From Chitinophaga silvatica (GTDB lineage: Bacteria; Bacteroidota; Bacteroidia; Chitinophagales; Chitinophagaceae), in assembly GCF_003419895.1 (NCBI RefSeq), contig NZ_QPMM01000004.1, positions 248,001 through 312,000 of the forward strand: a DNA stretch of 64,000 bases, in the 5' to 3' direction. The position numbers were made by a program, and so were the translations under genes. The notes beneath the pieces are model-generated. The model saw only the letters and a program-made list of their open reading frames with translations. It searched no databases and was not told the origin of the DNA. Below, in pieces: positions 8,682 to 17,530 of the stretch; positions within the stretch are counted from its first letter, which is position 1; every line of letters starts with the position of its first letter.

Positions 8682-9299
8682 ATGAAAAAGATTGGTTTAA
8701 TCATGGCCGGATTAGTAGTCGTTGCCATGGCAGCATGTACAAGCACCAAAGTAACGTCTTCATGGCGTGCGAATAATGCCCAGCAGCTGCAGAAAGATAA
8801 TAAGATTATGGTGTTGGCATTGGTACCTCAAAAAGATCGTACGCTTCGCAGCCAAATGGAAAATTATACAGTAATTGAATTGCGTAAAAAGGGCTACAAT
8901 GCAGTATCGGCGTTACAAACTTATGGCCCGCAGGAGTTGGGGAAATTAACTGAGAAACAGGTAGTACAACAATTACAGGGTAGTGACGTAAATCAGGTTA
9001 TGACCATTGTGATGCTCGACAGAGGTAGAGAAAGAAACTACGTTCCTAGCTATGGTCCTTACGGGTATGGTTTCTGGCCATATTATTCTATGTATTATTC
9101 CAGAATGTATGCTCCCGGTTACTACACCTATAATACCAAGTATCAGTGGGAAGGTAACCTTTACGACCTGAGATCCGGTCAGTTATTGTATTCTGTTCAA
9201 TCCAAATCTTTTGATCCACCTACTACAGAAAGAATGGCTGTATTATACGGACATCAGGTAGTAAAGGATATGGCGAAACAGCAATTGATAAATCAATAG
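8682..9299 (+). CDS. DUF4136-like lipoprotein
   Basis: About 205 aa. The ATG at 8682 is chosen because a strong AGGAGGG lies 6-11 nt before it; an in-frame GTG at 8676 falls inside that site. The N-terminus is a lipoprotein signal (MKKIGLIMAG then AMAAC), so the mature protein starts at Cys and is lipid-anchored. The body resembles DUF4136 lipoproteins: a TSSWRA start, an alpha/beta core and a C-terminal segment YQWEGNLYDLRSGQLLYS. A Tyr/Pro/Gly-rich stretch sits in the middle. Function unknown. Flanked by terminators on both sides, so probably a single-gene unit. Confidence 0.7.
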   Translation: MKKIGLIMAGLVVVAMAACTSTKVTSSWRANNAQQLQKDNKIMVLALVPQKDRTLRSQMENYTVIELRKKGYNAVSALQTYGPQELGKLTEKQVVQQLQGSDVNQVMTIVMLDRGRERNYVPSYGPYGYGFWPYYSMYYSRMYAPGYYTYNTKYQWEGNLYDLRSGQLLYSVQSKSFDPPTTERMAVLYGHQVVKDMAKQQLINQ

Positions 9300-9321
9300 G
9301 CAGCATTATCGTTATTCAGCT

Positions 9322-9353
9322 AAAAAGGCATCGTTTCACAACGATGCCTTTTT
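9322..9353 (+). terminator. Intrinsic terminator after the lipoprotein gene
   Basis: Stem AAAAAGGCATCGT pairing across a short loop with ACGATGCCTTTTT, 22 bp after the lipoprotein stop. The U-rich end is part of the stem. Confidence 0.85.
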
Positions 9354-9416
9354 AGTTAAAGGTTTGTTTTTAATTGATTTAGGTGTAAGTTTAATTTTCC
9401 CTTTACCAATTCAGAT

Positions 9417-9959
9417 ATGCTTGAAATAACTGTCAATGAAACTATAGTGCTGAAGCAATTGCAGGAACAGGATGCTCCGTTGGTTTACCAACAAATTGAT
9501 GCTTCCAGGAAAAACCTGCGCAAATTTTTACCCTGGGTAGATTATAATACTAATGTTGAGCATTCTTTACGTTTCATTCAGATGATGGAACGAAAAGCTG
9601 ATGACCAGGATGCCATTGCGTTTGGAATTTGGGCTGATCAGGTGTTTGTTGGAGTGATTGACCTGCATTGTTGGGATCATGCGCTAAATAAGGCAGAAAT
9701 TGGATATTGGCTGGGAACTGCCTATCAGGGAAAGGGTATAGTAACAGCAGCTACAAAAGCACTTATTACCTTTGCATTTAAGCAATTACGTCTAAATAAA
9801 ATTGAAATAAGATTTGTTCTCCAAAATCAAAAAAGTGGGCAAATCCCAATAAAACTGGGATTTGCCAAAGAAGGTATATTAAGGCATAGCGCCAAACTAC
9901 ATGGGCAGTTTACCGACATGGTAGTTATGGGTATATTGAAGTCGGACTGGCAGTATTAA
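9417..9959 (+). CDS. GNAT acetyltransferase, RimJ/RimL type
   Basis: 180 aa. It has the RimJ/RimL-like GNAT layout: an N-terminal strand with LKQLQEQDAPLVY, then RKNLRKFLPWVDY, the cofactor-binding region IGYWLGTAYQGKGIVTAA (the acetyl-CoA pyrophosphate loop Q-x-x-G-x-[GA] reads QGKGIV) and the closing KLGFAKEGILRH. Family members acetylate N-terminal amines of ribosomal proteins or small amines; the substrate cannot be told from sequence. Its 3' end overlaps by 4 bp the end of the convergent isomerase gene. Confidence 0.85.
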   Translation: MLEITVNETIVLKQLQEQDAPLVYQQIDASRKNLRKFLPWVDYNTNVEHSLRFIQMMERKADDQDAIAFGIWADQVFVGVIDLHCWDHALNKAEIGYWLGTAYQGKGIVTAATKALITFAFKQLRLNKIEIRFVLQNQKSGQIPIKLGFAKEGILRHSAKLHGQFTDMVVMGILKSDWQY

Positions 9960-10858
9960 GCGATATCGCAAATGTTCACTGCTTGTTGTAAAGCTGTTAA
10001 CTGACCTTTAGCGTCTTTTGAAGTAGGTACAAACTCCTGTGCCACATATCCTTTAAAACCTGTTTCAACGATAGCTTTCATGATGGCAGGATAATTTAAT
10101 TCCTGGCTGTCGTTGATCTCATGGCGTCCTGGTACTCCACCGGTATGATAGTGAGCAAAATATTCGTGATAATCGCGGATGTGATGAATAATGTCACCAT
10201 CCATGATTTGCATATGGTAAATATCGTAAAGGAGTTTGAAGTTGGAAGATCCTATACTTTTACAGAGTTCTACCCCCCAGGAAGTATGATCACACTGATA
10301 ATCGTGGTGATCTACGCGGCTATTTAGCAATTCCATTACCAGGGTTACTTTTTTCTTTTCTGCATAGCCAATAATTTGCTGAATTCCTTTTGTGCAGTTC
10401 TTTATGCCTTGCATATCGTCTAATCCGTTTCTGTTACCAGAAAAACAGATCAGATTGGTAAAGCCGGCTTTGGCGGTTTCATCAATTGCTTGTTTAAAAT
10501 AATCCTCCAATTTATCATGATTGGCCGGATTATTAAATCCGTTAGTAATACCGAACTCCTTGCCATTGCTCGCTACCATAGCACAATGCAGGTTATATTT
10601 CTTAAGTATATCAAAGTCTTTTGGCGATACCAGGTCAATTGACGTGATACCTATTTTTTTAGAGGCAATACATAGCTCCTCTAATGGCATATTGTAGCAC
10701 CAGGCACATACGGAGTGATTGATTTTTCCTTTTAGCCCCTCGCCTGTGGCAAGGTCGTGGGCAGCAATTCTTTCAGAAAGAGAAGATAACGCGGTGGTTG
10801 CCAGAGCCGCAGAAGCTACTTTTTTAATCATATCGCGTCTGGAATTTTCCTGGTTCAT
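9956..10858 (-). CDS. Tat-exported TIM-barrel sugar isomerase (hydroxypyruvate isomerase-like)
   Basis: 300 aa. The N-terminus carries a twin-arginine signal (NSRRDMIKKVASAALATTAL), so export in folded form is expected. The rest is an AP-endonuclease-2 type TIM barrel: LVMELLNSR, LLYDIYHMQIMDGD and AHYHTGGVPGRHEI match hydroxypyruvate isomerase/xylose isomerase-like enzymes, with Glu, Asp, His and a final Glu (AQEFVPT) as likely metal ligands. Such proteins are common in Bacteroidota and Planctomycetota and most have no known substrate. It lies alone between a convergent GNAT and a divergent small membrane protein. Confidence 0.82.
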   Translation of the reverse strand: MNQENSRRDMIKKVASAALATTALSSLSERIAAHDLATGEGLKGKINHSVCAWCYNMPLEELCIASKKIGITSIDLVSPKDFDILKKYNLHCAMVASNGKEFGITNGFNNPANHDKLEDYFKQAIDETAKAGFTNLICFSGNRNGLDDMQGIKNCTKGIQQIIGYAEKKKVTLVMELLNSRVDHHDYQCDHTSWGVELCKSIGSSNFKLLYDIYHMQIMDGDIIHHIRDYHEYFAHYHTGGVPGRHEINDSQELNYPAIMKAIVETGFKGYVAQEFVPTSKDAKGQLTALQQAVNICDIA

Positions 10859-11041
10859 AAATAATCGATGTTAGGTTTTGGTATTAACGGTTGTCAAGAT
10901 ACCCTAAATAATATATAGATACAAGTAAGACAGGTAAAAATACGGTTTCTGAAATTCAGTAGAACTATGCCTGCGTAATCGGCGTTATATTCTTAAATTT
11001 GGTAAGTAATTTGTTTAAAGATAAGAAAAGAGGAGATGGAA

Positions 11042-11338
11042 ATGGATAAGAAATATACCCCTGCCCTCTGGGTTTGTATTTTAATGGACCTAATAGGATG
11101 CGCAAGTTATGCTATACCAGTTTTAGGCGAAGTAGGAGATGTTGTTTGGGCCCCGATTTCTGCATTTATTTTTTACCGAATGTTTGGCGGTCCGTTGGGC
11201 GCCTTCGGTAGTTTTTTCAATTTTATTGAAGAACTGTTTCCCGGAACAGATTTCATACCCACTTTCACTCTTGCGTGGATATTAAAACGAGTTATGGCTA
11301 GTCGCCGTGCTATGAGCTTTTCGAGGAAGGCGCTTTAG
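11042..11338 (+). CDS. Small two-helix membrane protein, function unknown
   Basis: 98 aa from the ATG at 11042; GGAG at 11032-11035 is spaced 6 nt from it, whereas the in-frame ATG at 11036 directly abuts GGAG. Two hydrophobic stretches (ALWVCILMDLIGCASYAIPVL and APISAFIFYRMF) and a C-terminal amphipathic part with DFIPTFTLAWILKR, then a basic tail. A TAAATTTG -7-type box lies at 10994-11001. I recognise it only as a conserved Bacteroidota hypothetical type. Its TAG stop is supplied by the palindromic repeat copy 2. Confidence 0.65.
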   Translation: MDKKYTPALWVCILMDLIGCASYAIPVLGEVGDVVWAPISAFIFYRMFGGPLGAFGSFFNFIEELFPGTDFIPTFTLAWILKRVMASRRAMSFSRKAL

Positions 11339-11546
11339 CTCGCGTTGCGAGCTGGTGTTTCTCGCAGAGAAGCAAAGATTAATATTAAGAAATATAAGGA
11401 TCGAAGCGAATGTCTTTAAGAACTGCTGAACGGTTTCTCTTAGTGTTGAAACCTATTGGAAGTCCTTATAAACATTCGCTTCGATCCTTATATTTCTTAA
11501 TATTAATCTTTGCTTCTCTGCGAGAAACCAGCGAGCCTGCGAGAAA
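11336..11546. repeat. 211-bp palindromic repeat, family A, copy 2
   Basis: Same family as 1225-1434. The core arms 11358-11413 and 11472-11527 (56 bp) are perfectly complementary; the outer tips have diverged (left tip TAGCTCGCG, right tip changed to GAGAAATTA). The 58-nt centre matches the centre of copy 1 when copy 1 is reverse-complemented. Three arm positions differ from copy 1 and each is compensated on the other arm. Like copy 1 it fills the gap between convergent genes, and its left tip gives the TAG stop of the small membrane protein. Confidence 0.93.
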
Positions 11547-14399
11547 TTAGAACCGTCTCATTCCTCCACCTCCGCCTCCGCGACCGCCCGGGCCACCGCC
11601 TGGTCCGAAGTTCATTCTTCCTTCTCTGCCACCTCTTGGAGTTGGGGCAGCAAATTTATTCAGGAAGTAGGTGAAGCTAATCATAAAATACTGCTGCAAC
11701 ACATTGTTCTGAGTATCTATGATATAGTTATCTGCAACGGTTCTGTTAACACTGATATACTGCCGGAGCAAATCAAATCCCTGCACTTTCACCAAAGCAT
11801 TCTTCTTCTTATTCAGGTATTTGGAAATATTGGCATTCCACATTGTAGAAGTAAGATTGTAACCGGCAGTACGACCTCTGCTCATGGTGCAGTTGATATC
11901 TGTACCAACCATAAAATTTAATGGCAGGTTGAAGTTGACATCTGCAGTCAGGCTGTAATCGAAATAGTTGGTCAATCCTATTCCTGTTGAAATAGTGTTA
12001 TTACTTCTGCTATACGAGAAATTACCTCCTACTCCTGCATCGAATAGCTCTTTGTAGAAGTAACTAACGTTGGCAGATTGATTAAATGAAAAGCTATTTG
12101 TATAGTTGATCTTTCCATTATTGGCATTAACATCGCGGTTAAATGAGATGGAAGTACTGGTATTTAAATTCTGCCCTGGTGTTTTGCTGAGCGGGAATGA
12201 ATTATGCAACATTCCATTCAAATTAAAGTAGCCGTTAACGTTAATTGGTTTAACTGTTTGCTTACCACTTTTAGGGTCGAGCGTTACAGAGTTTACAATT
12301 TTGTTGGTACCAAATCCGCCATTCAGAGATGTCATCATACTTCTGAAAGTAATCATATCTACATAATGATATCTGAGACTGATCTGGTTATTGTAAGATG
12401 GCTTCAGATCCGGGTTTCCGAGCTGTACATATAACGGATTGCTATTGTCGGGAACCGGTGCTAATTGCTGAACGGTAGGCTGACTAGTTTGTCCGTTATA
12501 GTTAAGACTTAGTCGTTTGTTTTTTGTGAACGCATAGTTGAAGTTTGCCTGTGGTGCATAGTTCAAGCTATTCTGGGTAATGGTTGTATCTCTTTTTGTA
12601 AGGAATGAGTGAGTAACATTATCCAGTGTATTATTAATGATATTTAAGCCTAAGGAATAATCATATTTCAATTTCACCTGACGGAATGAAATACCTCCAC
12701 GCTGGTTGAGCGTTTTGTTAGTGAAAACATTACTGAGTGAGTCATTGAATTTATCATATTCGCCTTTGCTGCCGTCGTAATCGTAGGTCGACTTATTATT
12801 TTGATTCTGATAAGCAGTAAGGCCATAGTTAAACTCCAGGTAATTATCTCTTCCTAACGGTTCGGAATAGGTAAGATTGGCGCCCAGATTTTTGTTTTGG
12901 CTATTGATTTTATTACGTTGATTAAAAGAACTACTGCTGTCTGGATTAAAGAAGAAGTAAGTAGAACGATTGAAGTTCTCCTGGTCGCTTTCACTGCTGT
13001 TGAAGTTCAGGCCCAGGCTCATCGACCTTCCACGTTTGTTGAAACGTTTTCTCAGCAATAATCTTCCGCCGTAGTTAGTAGTAGTTCCGCTACCATAGTT
13101 AGAACTAACCCCTTTGTTCAGCGTATCACCTAAACTATTATAAGAAATGTTGTTGGTGACACTATTACTGTTTGCAGTTGTATAGCTAACAGAAGGTTCA
13201 AAAACCAGGGAGTGCATAGAATCGATGTTATACTCAACACGTGCACCGAACCTATGATTGGCATTATCGCTTATAGACGCACCGTTATTTAAATTATAGA
13301 TAACAGTATCACCATTAAATGTTTGTTTGCGACTGTTGCTTTCTGTATTGGTTTTGGTGTCGTTGAAGAAGTAGTTCCCGGAGTAGGTAATTTTATCTTT
13401 GTATGAATCAGAGAAGTTCACACCGGTATTCCAGTTCCGGGTGATACCAGAACCGCCGCTACCGCCGAGGTTCGTCATCATACCTCTGTTACCTCTCATA
13501 CCACCGCCGCCACCGGCACTGGAGAAGGCCATCTGGTCTTGCATGGTATAACCTAAGTTGTTCACATTATTACCGCCGCCCAGTAAGGAGAGTTGTTTGG
13601 TATTATTGAAGACGTTGAAGCTCAGGTTAGCAGCAAATCTATCGTTGGTTCCATAGCCGGCGGTAGCTCTGCCAAATATTCCTCGCTTTTTATCTTTCTT
13701 AATAGTGATGTTGATAGCTTTTTCGGTTTGCCCGTCGTCTATCCCTGTAAACTGTGCCTGGTCTGATTTTCGATCGATGACTTGTACTTTGTCGATAATG
13801 TTTGCTGGAAGGTTTTTGGTGGCAAGTTTAGGGTCTCCGCTAAAGAAAGGTTTACCATCTACAAGTACTTTGGTAACTGTTTCGCCATGAGCGGTGATGG
13901 CACCATCTTTATCAACGGTAACGCCGGGTAATTTTTTTAACAGGTCTTCAACTACAGCGTTTTCTCTTGTTTTAAATGCATCGGCATTAAATTCGACAGT
14001 ATCTTTTTTAATAACAACCGGTGGTTTTTCATCAAGAATCTCCACGGTGTTTAACAATACTCCTTTGGTTTCCATTGCAAGGTTTCCCAAAGCAATTTCT
14101 TTATGCTCGGCATTTACCTGTAATGGTTTGTTGATAGATTTATAACCGAGGAAGCTGACGAACAGGCGATAATCACCGAATGGGATTCCTGATAATTCAA
14201 AATTTCCTTTAGTATCAGTAAGAGTTGTTTGAGCTACAGTACTGTCTTTGCCGTTTAGCAGTACAACTGTAGCTGCAGGCATAGCTTCTTTAGTGGTTTG
14301 ATCTGTCAGTTGGCCTTTAATCTTTCCTTGTTGGTTTTGAGCCTGAGCATGCAGAATGCTCAAACCCAATACCAGCAAGATTTGTATAAGTTTCTTCAT
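11547..14399 (-). CDS. Outer-membrane beta-barrel protein, TonB-receptor-like
   Basis: 950 aa. Signal peptide (ILLVLGLSILHAQAQ), a CarboxypepD_reg-like domain (GKIKGQLTDQTTKEAMPAA, about residues 24-110), a plug-like domain (ENAVVEDLLKKLPGVTVDKDG, LVDGKPFFSGDPKLATKNLP, VIDRKSD) and a long C-terminal beta-barrel (OMP_b-brl_3 type). Two Gly-rich segments stand out: near residues 285-310 and the C-terminal tail (GPGGGPGGRGGGGGGMRRF). It follows the GLPGLI gene by 45 bp in one operon, a usual pairing in Bacteroidota. Export or uptake at the outer membrane is inferred; the substrate is unknown. Confidence 0.9.
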   Translation of the reverse strand: MKKLIQILLVLGLSILHAQAQNQQGKIKGQLTDQTTKEAMPAATVVLLNGKDSTVAQTTLTDTKGNFELSGIPFGDYRLFVSFLGYKSINKPLQVNAEHKEIALGNLAMETKGVLLNTVEILDEKPPVVIKKDTVEFNADAFKTRENAVVEDLLKKLPGVTVDKDGAITAHGETVTKVLVDGKPFFSGDPKLATKNLPANIIDKVQVIDRKSDQAQFTGIDDGQTEKAINITIKKDKKRGIFGRATAGYGTNDRFAANLSFNVFNNTKQLSLLGGGNNVNNLGYTMQDQMAFSSAGGGGGMRGNRGMMTNLGGSGGSGITRNWNTGVNFSDSYKDKITYSGNYFFNDTKTNTESNSRKQTFNGDTVIYNLNNGASISDNANHRFGARVEYNIDSMHSLVFEPSVSYTTANSNSVTNNISYNSLGDTLNKGVSSNYGSGTTTNYGGRLLLRKRFNKRGRSMSLGLNFNSSESDQENFNRSTYFFFNPDSSSSFNQRNKINSQNKNLGANLTYSEPLGRDNYLEFNYGLTAYQNQNNKSTYDYDGSKGEYDKFNDSLSNVFTNKTLNQRGGISFRQVKLKYDYSLGLNIINNTLDNVTHSFLTKRDTTITQNSLNYAPQANFNYAFTKNKRLSLNYNGQTSQPTVQQLAPVPDNSNPLYVQLGNPDLKPSYNNQISLRYHYVDMITFRSMMTSLNGGFGTNKIVNSVTLDPKSGKQTVKPINVNGYFNLNGMLHNSFPLSKTPGQNLNTSTSISFNRDVNANNGKINYTNSFSFNQSANVSYFYKELFDAGVGGNFSYSRSNNTISTGIGLTNYFDYSLTADVNFNLPLNFMVGTDINCTMSRGRTAGYNLTSTMWNANISKYLNKKKNALVKVQGFDLLRQYISVNRTVADNYIIDTQNNVLQQYFMISFTYFLNKFAAPTPRGGREGRMNFGPGGGPGGRGGGGGGMRRF

Positions 14400-14444
14400 A
14401 AACGATAATCACTGGAAATTGAAAGGTAGGATGAAAATTTACAT

Positions 14445-15239
14445 CTATTGTTGCCGCTCACGTAATTTCTCCATCTGCTCTCTTCTAATTTCTCTCATCT
14501 TTTCCTGACTGATTTTTTCTGCGCCGGCAGGAATGCTCAGATCTTCAGTAACAGGTTTCAGATCTACTGATTTTGCAGTAAAGGCTCTTCGGCTGCTTTC
14601 GGCTGCCAGTACTACTGCATTGTTTTCCGGTAACAAACCATTAACTGGTGAAAAGCTAAAAGGCAGGTCTGTAGTATACCAAACAGTATATGTATCATCT
14701 TTCAGTTGAATAGTGGCTCTTTTACAAGTGTACCCAGCTATCTTTTTAGTTTTATCTGATGATTTACTATTCGCAGTATAGATATAGTCTTCTTCTGTGT
14801 AGAATACCTTCTTATCGTCTCCAAATGTGCTGAACACCTGTTCATATTTTTTGTTGGCCAGGTCTACATACTGAGCATTGCCACCAGGGCCCATCATCAT
14901 TCTTCCTCCTTGTCCACCAGGTCCACCAGGTCCTCCAGGGCCGCGACGACGGGAAGTATCTCCGTCCGGGCGCTGTTGCCTTCTTTGCCCGCCGAAGTCG
15001 GGGCGTTCAGTGGTGATTTTACCTACATTATCGTTGAAGGTAAAAGTTTGGTTGAAGGTAACTACATCTGGTACTGAATTGTTGTCGTCGTTGCCTCCAC
15101 GATTAAAGCCTCTCATGCGCTCCGGGTCCATACGGGCAGTAACTTCATACGTAATAACACCAGATTTCTGAGCAAAAACCGGACTGGAAGCTGCAATAAA
15201 TAAACCAGCGGCTATAAATGATCTGAAATTTTTATTCAT
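14445..15239 (-). CDS. GLPGLI family protein
   Basis: About 264 aa from the ATG at 15239, which begins a clean signal peptide (SFIAAGLFIAASSPVFAQ). It opens with GVITYEVTARMDPE, and near the C-terminus the family signature appears as WYTTDLPFSFSPVNGLLPEN, a variant of the PFSFGP...GLPGLIL motif. A Gly/Pro-rich insert (GPGGPGGPGGQGG) sits near residues 105-125. First gene of an operon with the beta-barrel protein. GLPGLI proteins are periplasmic and of unknown function, found beside TonB-type barrels. It is divergent from the two-component system. Confidence 0.85.
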   Translation of the reverse strand: MNKNFRSFIAAGLFIAASSPVFAQKSGVITYEVTARMDPERMRGFNRGGNDDNNSVPDVVTFNQTFTFNDNVGKITTERPDFGGQRRQQRPDGDTSRRRGPGGPGGPGGQGGRMMMGPGGNAQYVDLANKKYEQVFSTFGDDKKVFYTEEDYIYTANSKSSDKTKKIAGYTCKRATIQLKDDTYTVWYTTDLPFSFSPVNGLLPENNAVVLAAESSRRAFTAKSVDLKPVTEDLSIPAGAEKISQEKMREIRREQMEKLRERQQ

Positions 15240-15311
15240 GGTTTTATTCTGTTTGTAAGGCACAAAAATCTGTATTTGGGCGGTTTTTTTGGGTTAAAAA
15301 CCTTTATTTAT

Positions 15312-15367
15312 TGTTATTTACTGTTAAGTGAGTTAATCTTCCTTATCTAATGTTAATTACTGTTAAG
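15312..15367. promoter_or_regulatory. Two 17-bp direct boxes, likely OmpR-type regulator sites
   Basis: Box 1 TGTTATTTACTGTTAAG (15312-15328) and box 2 TGTTAATTACTGTTAAG (15351-15367) differ at one base. Each has two TGTTA half-sites exactly 10 bp apart, the head-to-tail layout bound by OmpR/PhoB-family regulators. The boxes are 39 bp apart and box 2 ends 9 bp before the -33 element of the kinase gene. They may be bound by the response regulator encoded just downstream and could also act on the divergent GLPGLI/OMP operon. Confidence 0.65.
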
Positions 15368-15375
15368 GAATTATC

Positions 15376-15404
15376 TTGTTTTAGAAAGGGAATAGATAGT
15401 TTTG
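15376..15404 (+). promoter_or_regulatory. Promoter of the two-component operon
   Basis: TTG (15376-15378), 18 bp, then TAGTTTTG (15397-15404), matching the Bacteroidota -33/-7 pattern; the kinase ATG follows at 15424. Confidence 0.65.
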
Positions 15405-15423
15405 TAAGCATAGAACAAACTAC

Positions 15424-16824
15424 ATGCGAAAAAGAATCAGAAATATACTTATCCTAATGTGTATCTGTATTCTGGGCATTTTTCTGTTTCAGGGATACTG
15501 GTTATACAATTCCTATCGCTTTAGAGAAGAACAATTCAGAAAGGAGATTAATGAATCGTTGAGGAATGCGATAACAAACAATATCTCTTCGGAAGTGCGC
15601 AGATATATTCGGAACTATGGAAAGGATACAACAATAGCTAAGTTATTGGAAGAGTTCGATAGAACCCGTAGAAAAGTCATCATCCGCCCCGATGATAGGT
15701 ATGCTGGTCCTCCCCCCGGCGAAATGTTTAGGGGTCGCTATTATGCCGATACATTAGCCAGGCAAATAACGGAATACCTTATTGCAAATAACCTGCATGA
15801 CGATAGCACCAACATTGCAAAAATTGACTCTGCATTTAAGTCGGAACTGACCAACCGCCAGATCAGTACTCCATATGCCCTGGATACTTTCTATTGGGAT
15901 ATGAAAGGGTTTGAGCGGGAAAGTTTTAAAGATAGCTTGCGAAGAAGAACACCAAGGCAAACGGCTAAGATTCCTGTAAGCCCAATCAGCAACCTGTTTA
16001 TTCAGGCAACTTTCGAGTCGCCACTCCAATTTATTTTGCAAAAGATGATTTGGACACTGCTCTCTTCAGTGGTTTTACTTGCATTAACTACCATCAGCTT
16101 CATTTATATGTTACGCACAATCCTCAAACAAAAGAAATTATCTGAGGTGAAGAGCGACTTCATAAATAACATGACACATGAGCTGAAAACACCTATTGCT
16201 ACTGTGTCTGCTGCCGTTGAAGCATTACAGAATTTCAATGCGCTTAGCGATCAGCGTAAAACTCAAACCTATCTCGATATTTCAAAAAATGAATTACAGA
16301 GATTATCTGATCTTGTAGAAAAAGTATTGCACATTGCTGCTGAAGAAAAGGAGGATATAGAGCTGTTCAGGGAAGAAACAGATCTGAATGAAATTATCGA
16401 CAATATATTATCCAATCATCAGTTAAAATCAAATAAAATCATTCAGGTGCGTTATGATAATAACCTGGCTGGTAAGCTGGTATATGTAGATAAAGTTCAT
16501 CTGGGTAATGCGATCAGCAACCTGGTAGATAACGCAATTAAGTATTCACGCGATCAGGTGCAACTTTATATTCAAACTAGCCTGGAAAATGGTATCTTGA
16601 AGATAAAAGTGAAAGATAATGGCATAGGAATTCCTAAAGCCTATCAGCACAGCATCTTTGATAAATTTTTCAGAGTACCTACAGGCAACCTTCACAATGT
16701 AAAAGGATTTGGATTAGGGCTGAGTTATGTTCAGAAAATAGTGACCATGCATGGAGGTACAATCCAGGTGCATAGCGAGCCGGATAAAGGCAGTGAGTTT
16801 ACCATCATTATTCCATCAGCATAA
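15424..16824 (+). CDS. Membrane sensor histidine kinase
   Basis: 466 aa. One membrane helix near residues 8-28, a periplasmic domain of about 175 aa with no family I recognise, a second helix near 205-230, then HisKA with the phospho-acceptor in NMTHELKTPIA (His about 252), N box NAISNLVDNAIKYS and G boxes DNGIGIP and GFGLGLSY: a complete class I kinase. The response regulator begins 16 bp downstream. Divergent from GLPGLI/OMP across a 184-bp gap with tandem TGTTA boxes, so it may control that envelope operon and itself. Confidence 0.93.
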   Translation: MRKRIRNILILMCICILGIFLFQGYWLYNSYRFREEQFRKEINESLRNAITNNISSEVRRYIRNYGKDTTIAKLLEEFDRTRRKVIIRPDDRYAGPPPGEMFRGRYYADTLARQITEYLIANNLHDDSTNIAKIDSAFKSELTNRQISTPYALDTFYWDMKGFERESFKDSLRRRTPRQTAKIPVSPISNLFIQATFESPLQFILQKMIWTLLSSVVLLALTTISFIYMLRTILKQKKLSEVKSDFINNMTHELKTPIATVSAAVEALQNFNALSDQRKTQTYLDISKNELQRLSDLVEKVLHIAAEEKEDIELFREETDLNEIIDNILSNHQLKSNKIIQVRYDNNLAGKLVYVDKVHLGNAISNLVDNAIKYSRDQVQLYIQTSLENGILKIKVKDNGIGIPKAYQHSIFDKFFRVPTGNLHNVKGFGLGLSYVQKIVTMHGGTIQVHSEPDKGSEFTIIIPSA

Positions 16825-16840
16825 ATAAACAATAAAGGAA

Positions 16841-17530
16841 ATGGCTAAAGTACTATTGATAGAAGATGAAGTTCAGTTAGGTCAGATTGTTAAAGACAGC
16901 CTTGAAATGAGAGGCTTCGAAATGTTATATGCTGTTGATGGAAGAGAAGGATTAAGGCTATATCAGCAAGAGCGCCCCGATGTAGTGGTACTCGATATTA
17001 TGATGCCTAATATGGACGGATTTACTGTTACCTCTGAAATAAGAAAGCACGATAAAGTTACTCCTATCATCTTTCTGACAGCCAAATCACAAACTGCCGA
17101 TGTAGTAAAAGGGTTTGAACTCGGAGGCAACGATTATCTGAAGAAGCCCTTCAGCATGGATGAACTGATTGTTCGGATCACTGCACTGTTGAAACGGTTT
17201 AAGGATAACCCGGTTACAGAACAGGAGCCGGAAGAAGGTTCCGTGGCAATTGGCCAGTATATGTTTAATTATACAAAGCAAACATTATCCCGCAACAATA
17301 ATGTAGAATTCCTGTCGCATCGGGAAGCCGCTATACTAAAGCGACTTTACGACAACAAGAATGACATTATGGAGAGAAAAGCCATACTAATCGAACTATG
17401 GGGAGACGACAACTTCTTCAATGCCCGTAGTATGGATGTTTTCATCACAAAGCTTCGCCGTTATCTGAAAGAAGATCCTAAAGTACAAATTGTGAATATT
17501 CGCGGTGTTGGATATAAGCTGATTTTTTAA
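16841..17530 (+). CDS. OmpR/PhoB-family response regulator
   Basis: 229 aa. Receiver domain with acidic pair near residues 8-9 (IEDE), phospho-acceptor Asp about 52 in VVVLDIMMPNMDG, switch Thr in LTAKS and Lys in YLKKPF. C-terminal winged helix (residues about 130-229) with ARSMDVFITKLRRYLKEDP as the recognition helix and the final hairpin IRGVGYKL. Partner of the kinase just upstream. Overlaps by 4 bp the end of the convergent LytS-type kinase gene. Confidence 0.93.
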   Translation: MAKVLLIEDEVQLGQIVKDSLEMRGFEMLYAVDGREGLRLYQQERPDVVVLDIMMPNMDGFTVTSEIRKHDKVTPIIFLTAKSQTADVVKGFELGGNDYLKKPFSMDELIVRITALLKRFKDNPVTEQEPEEGSVAIGQYMFNYTKQTLSRNNNVEFLSHREAAILKRLYDNKNDIMERKAILIELWGDDNFFNARSMDVFITKLRRYLKEDPKVQIVNIRGVGYKLIF

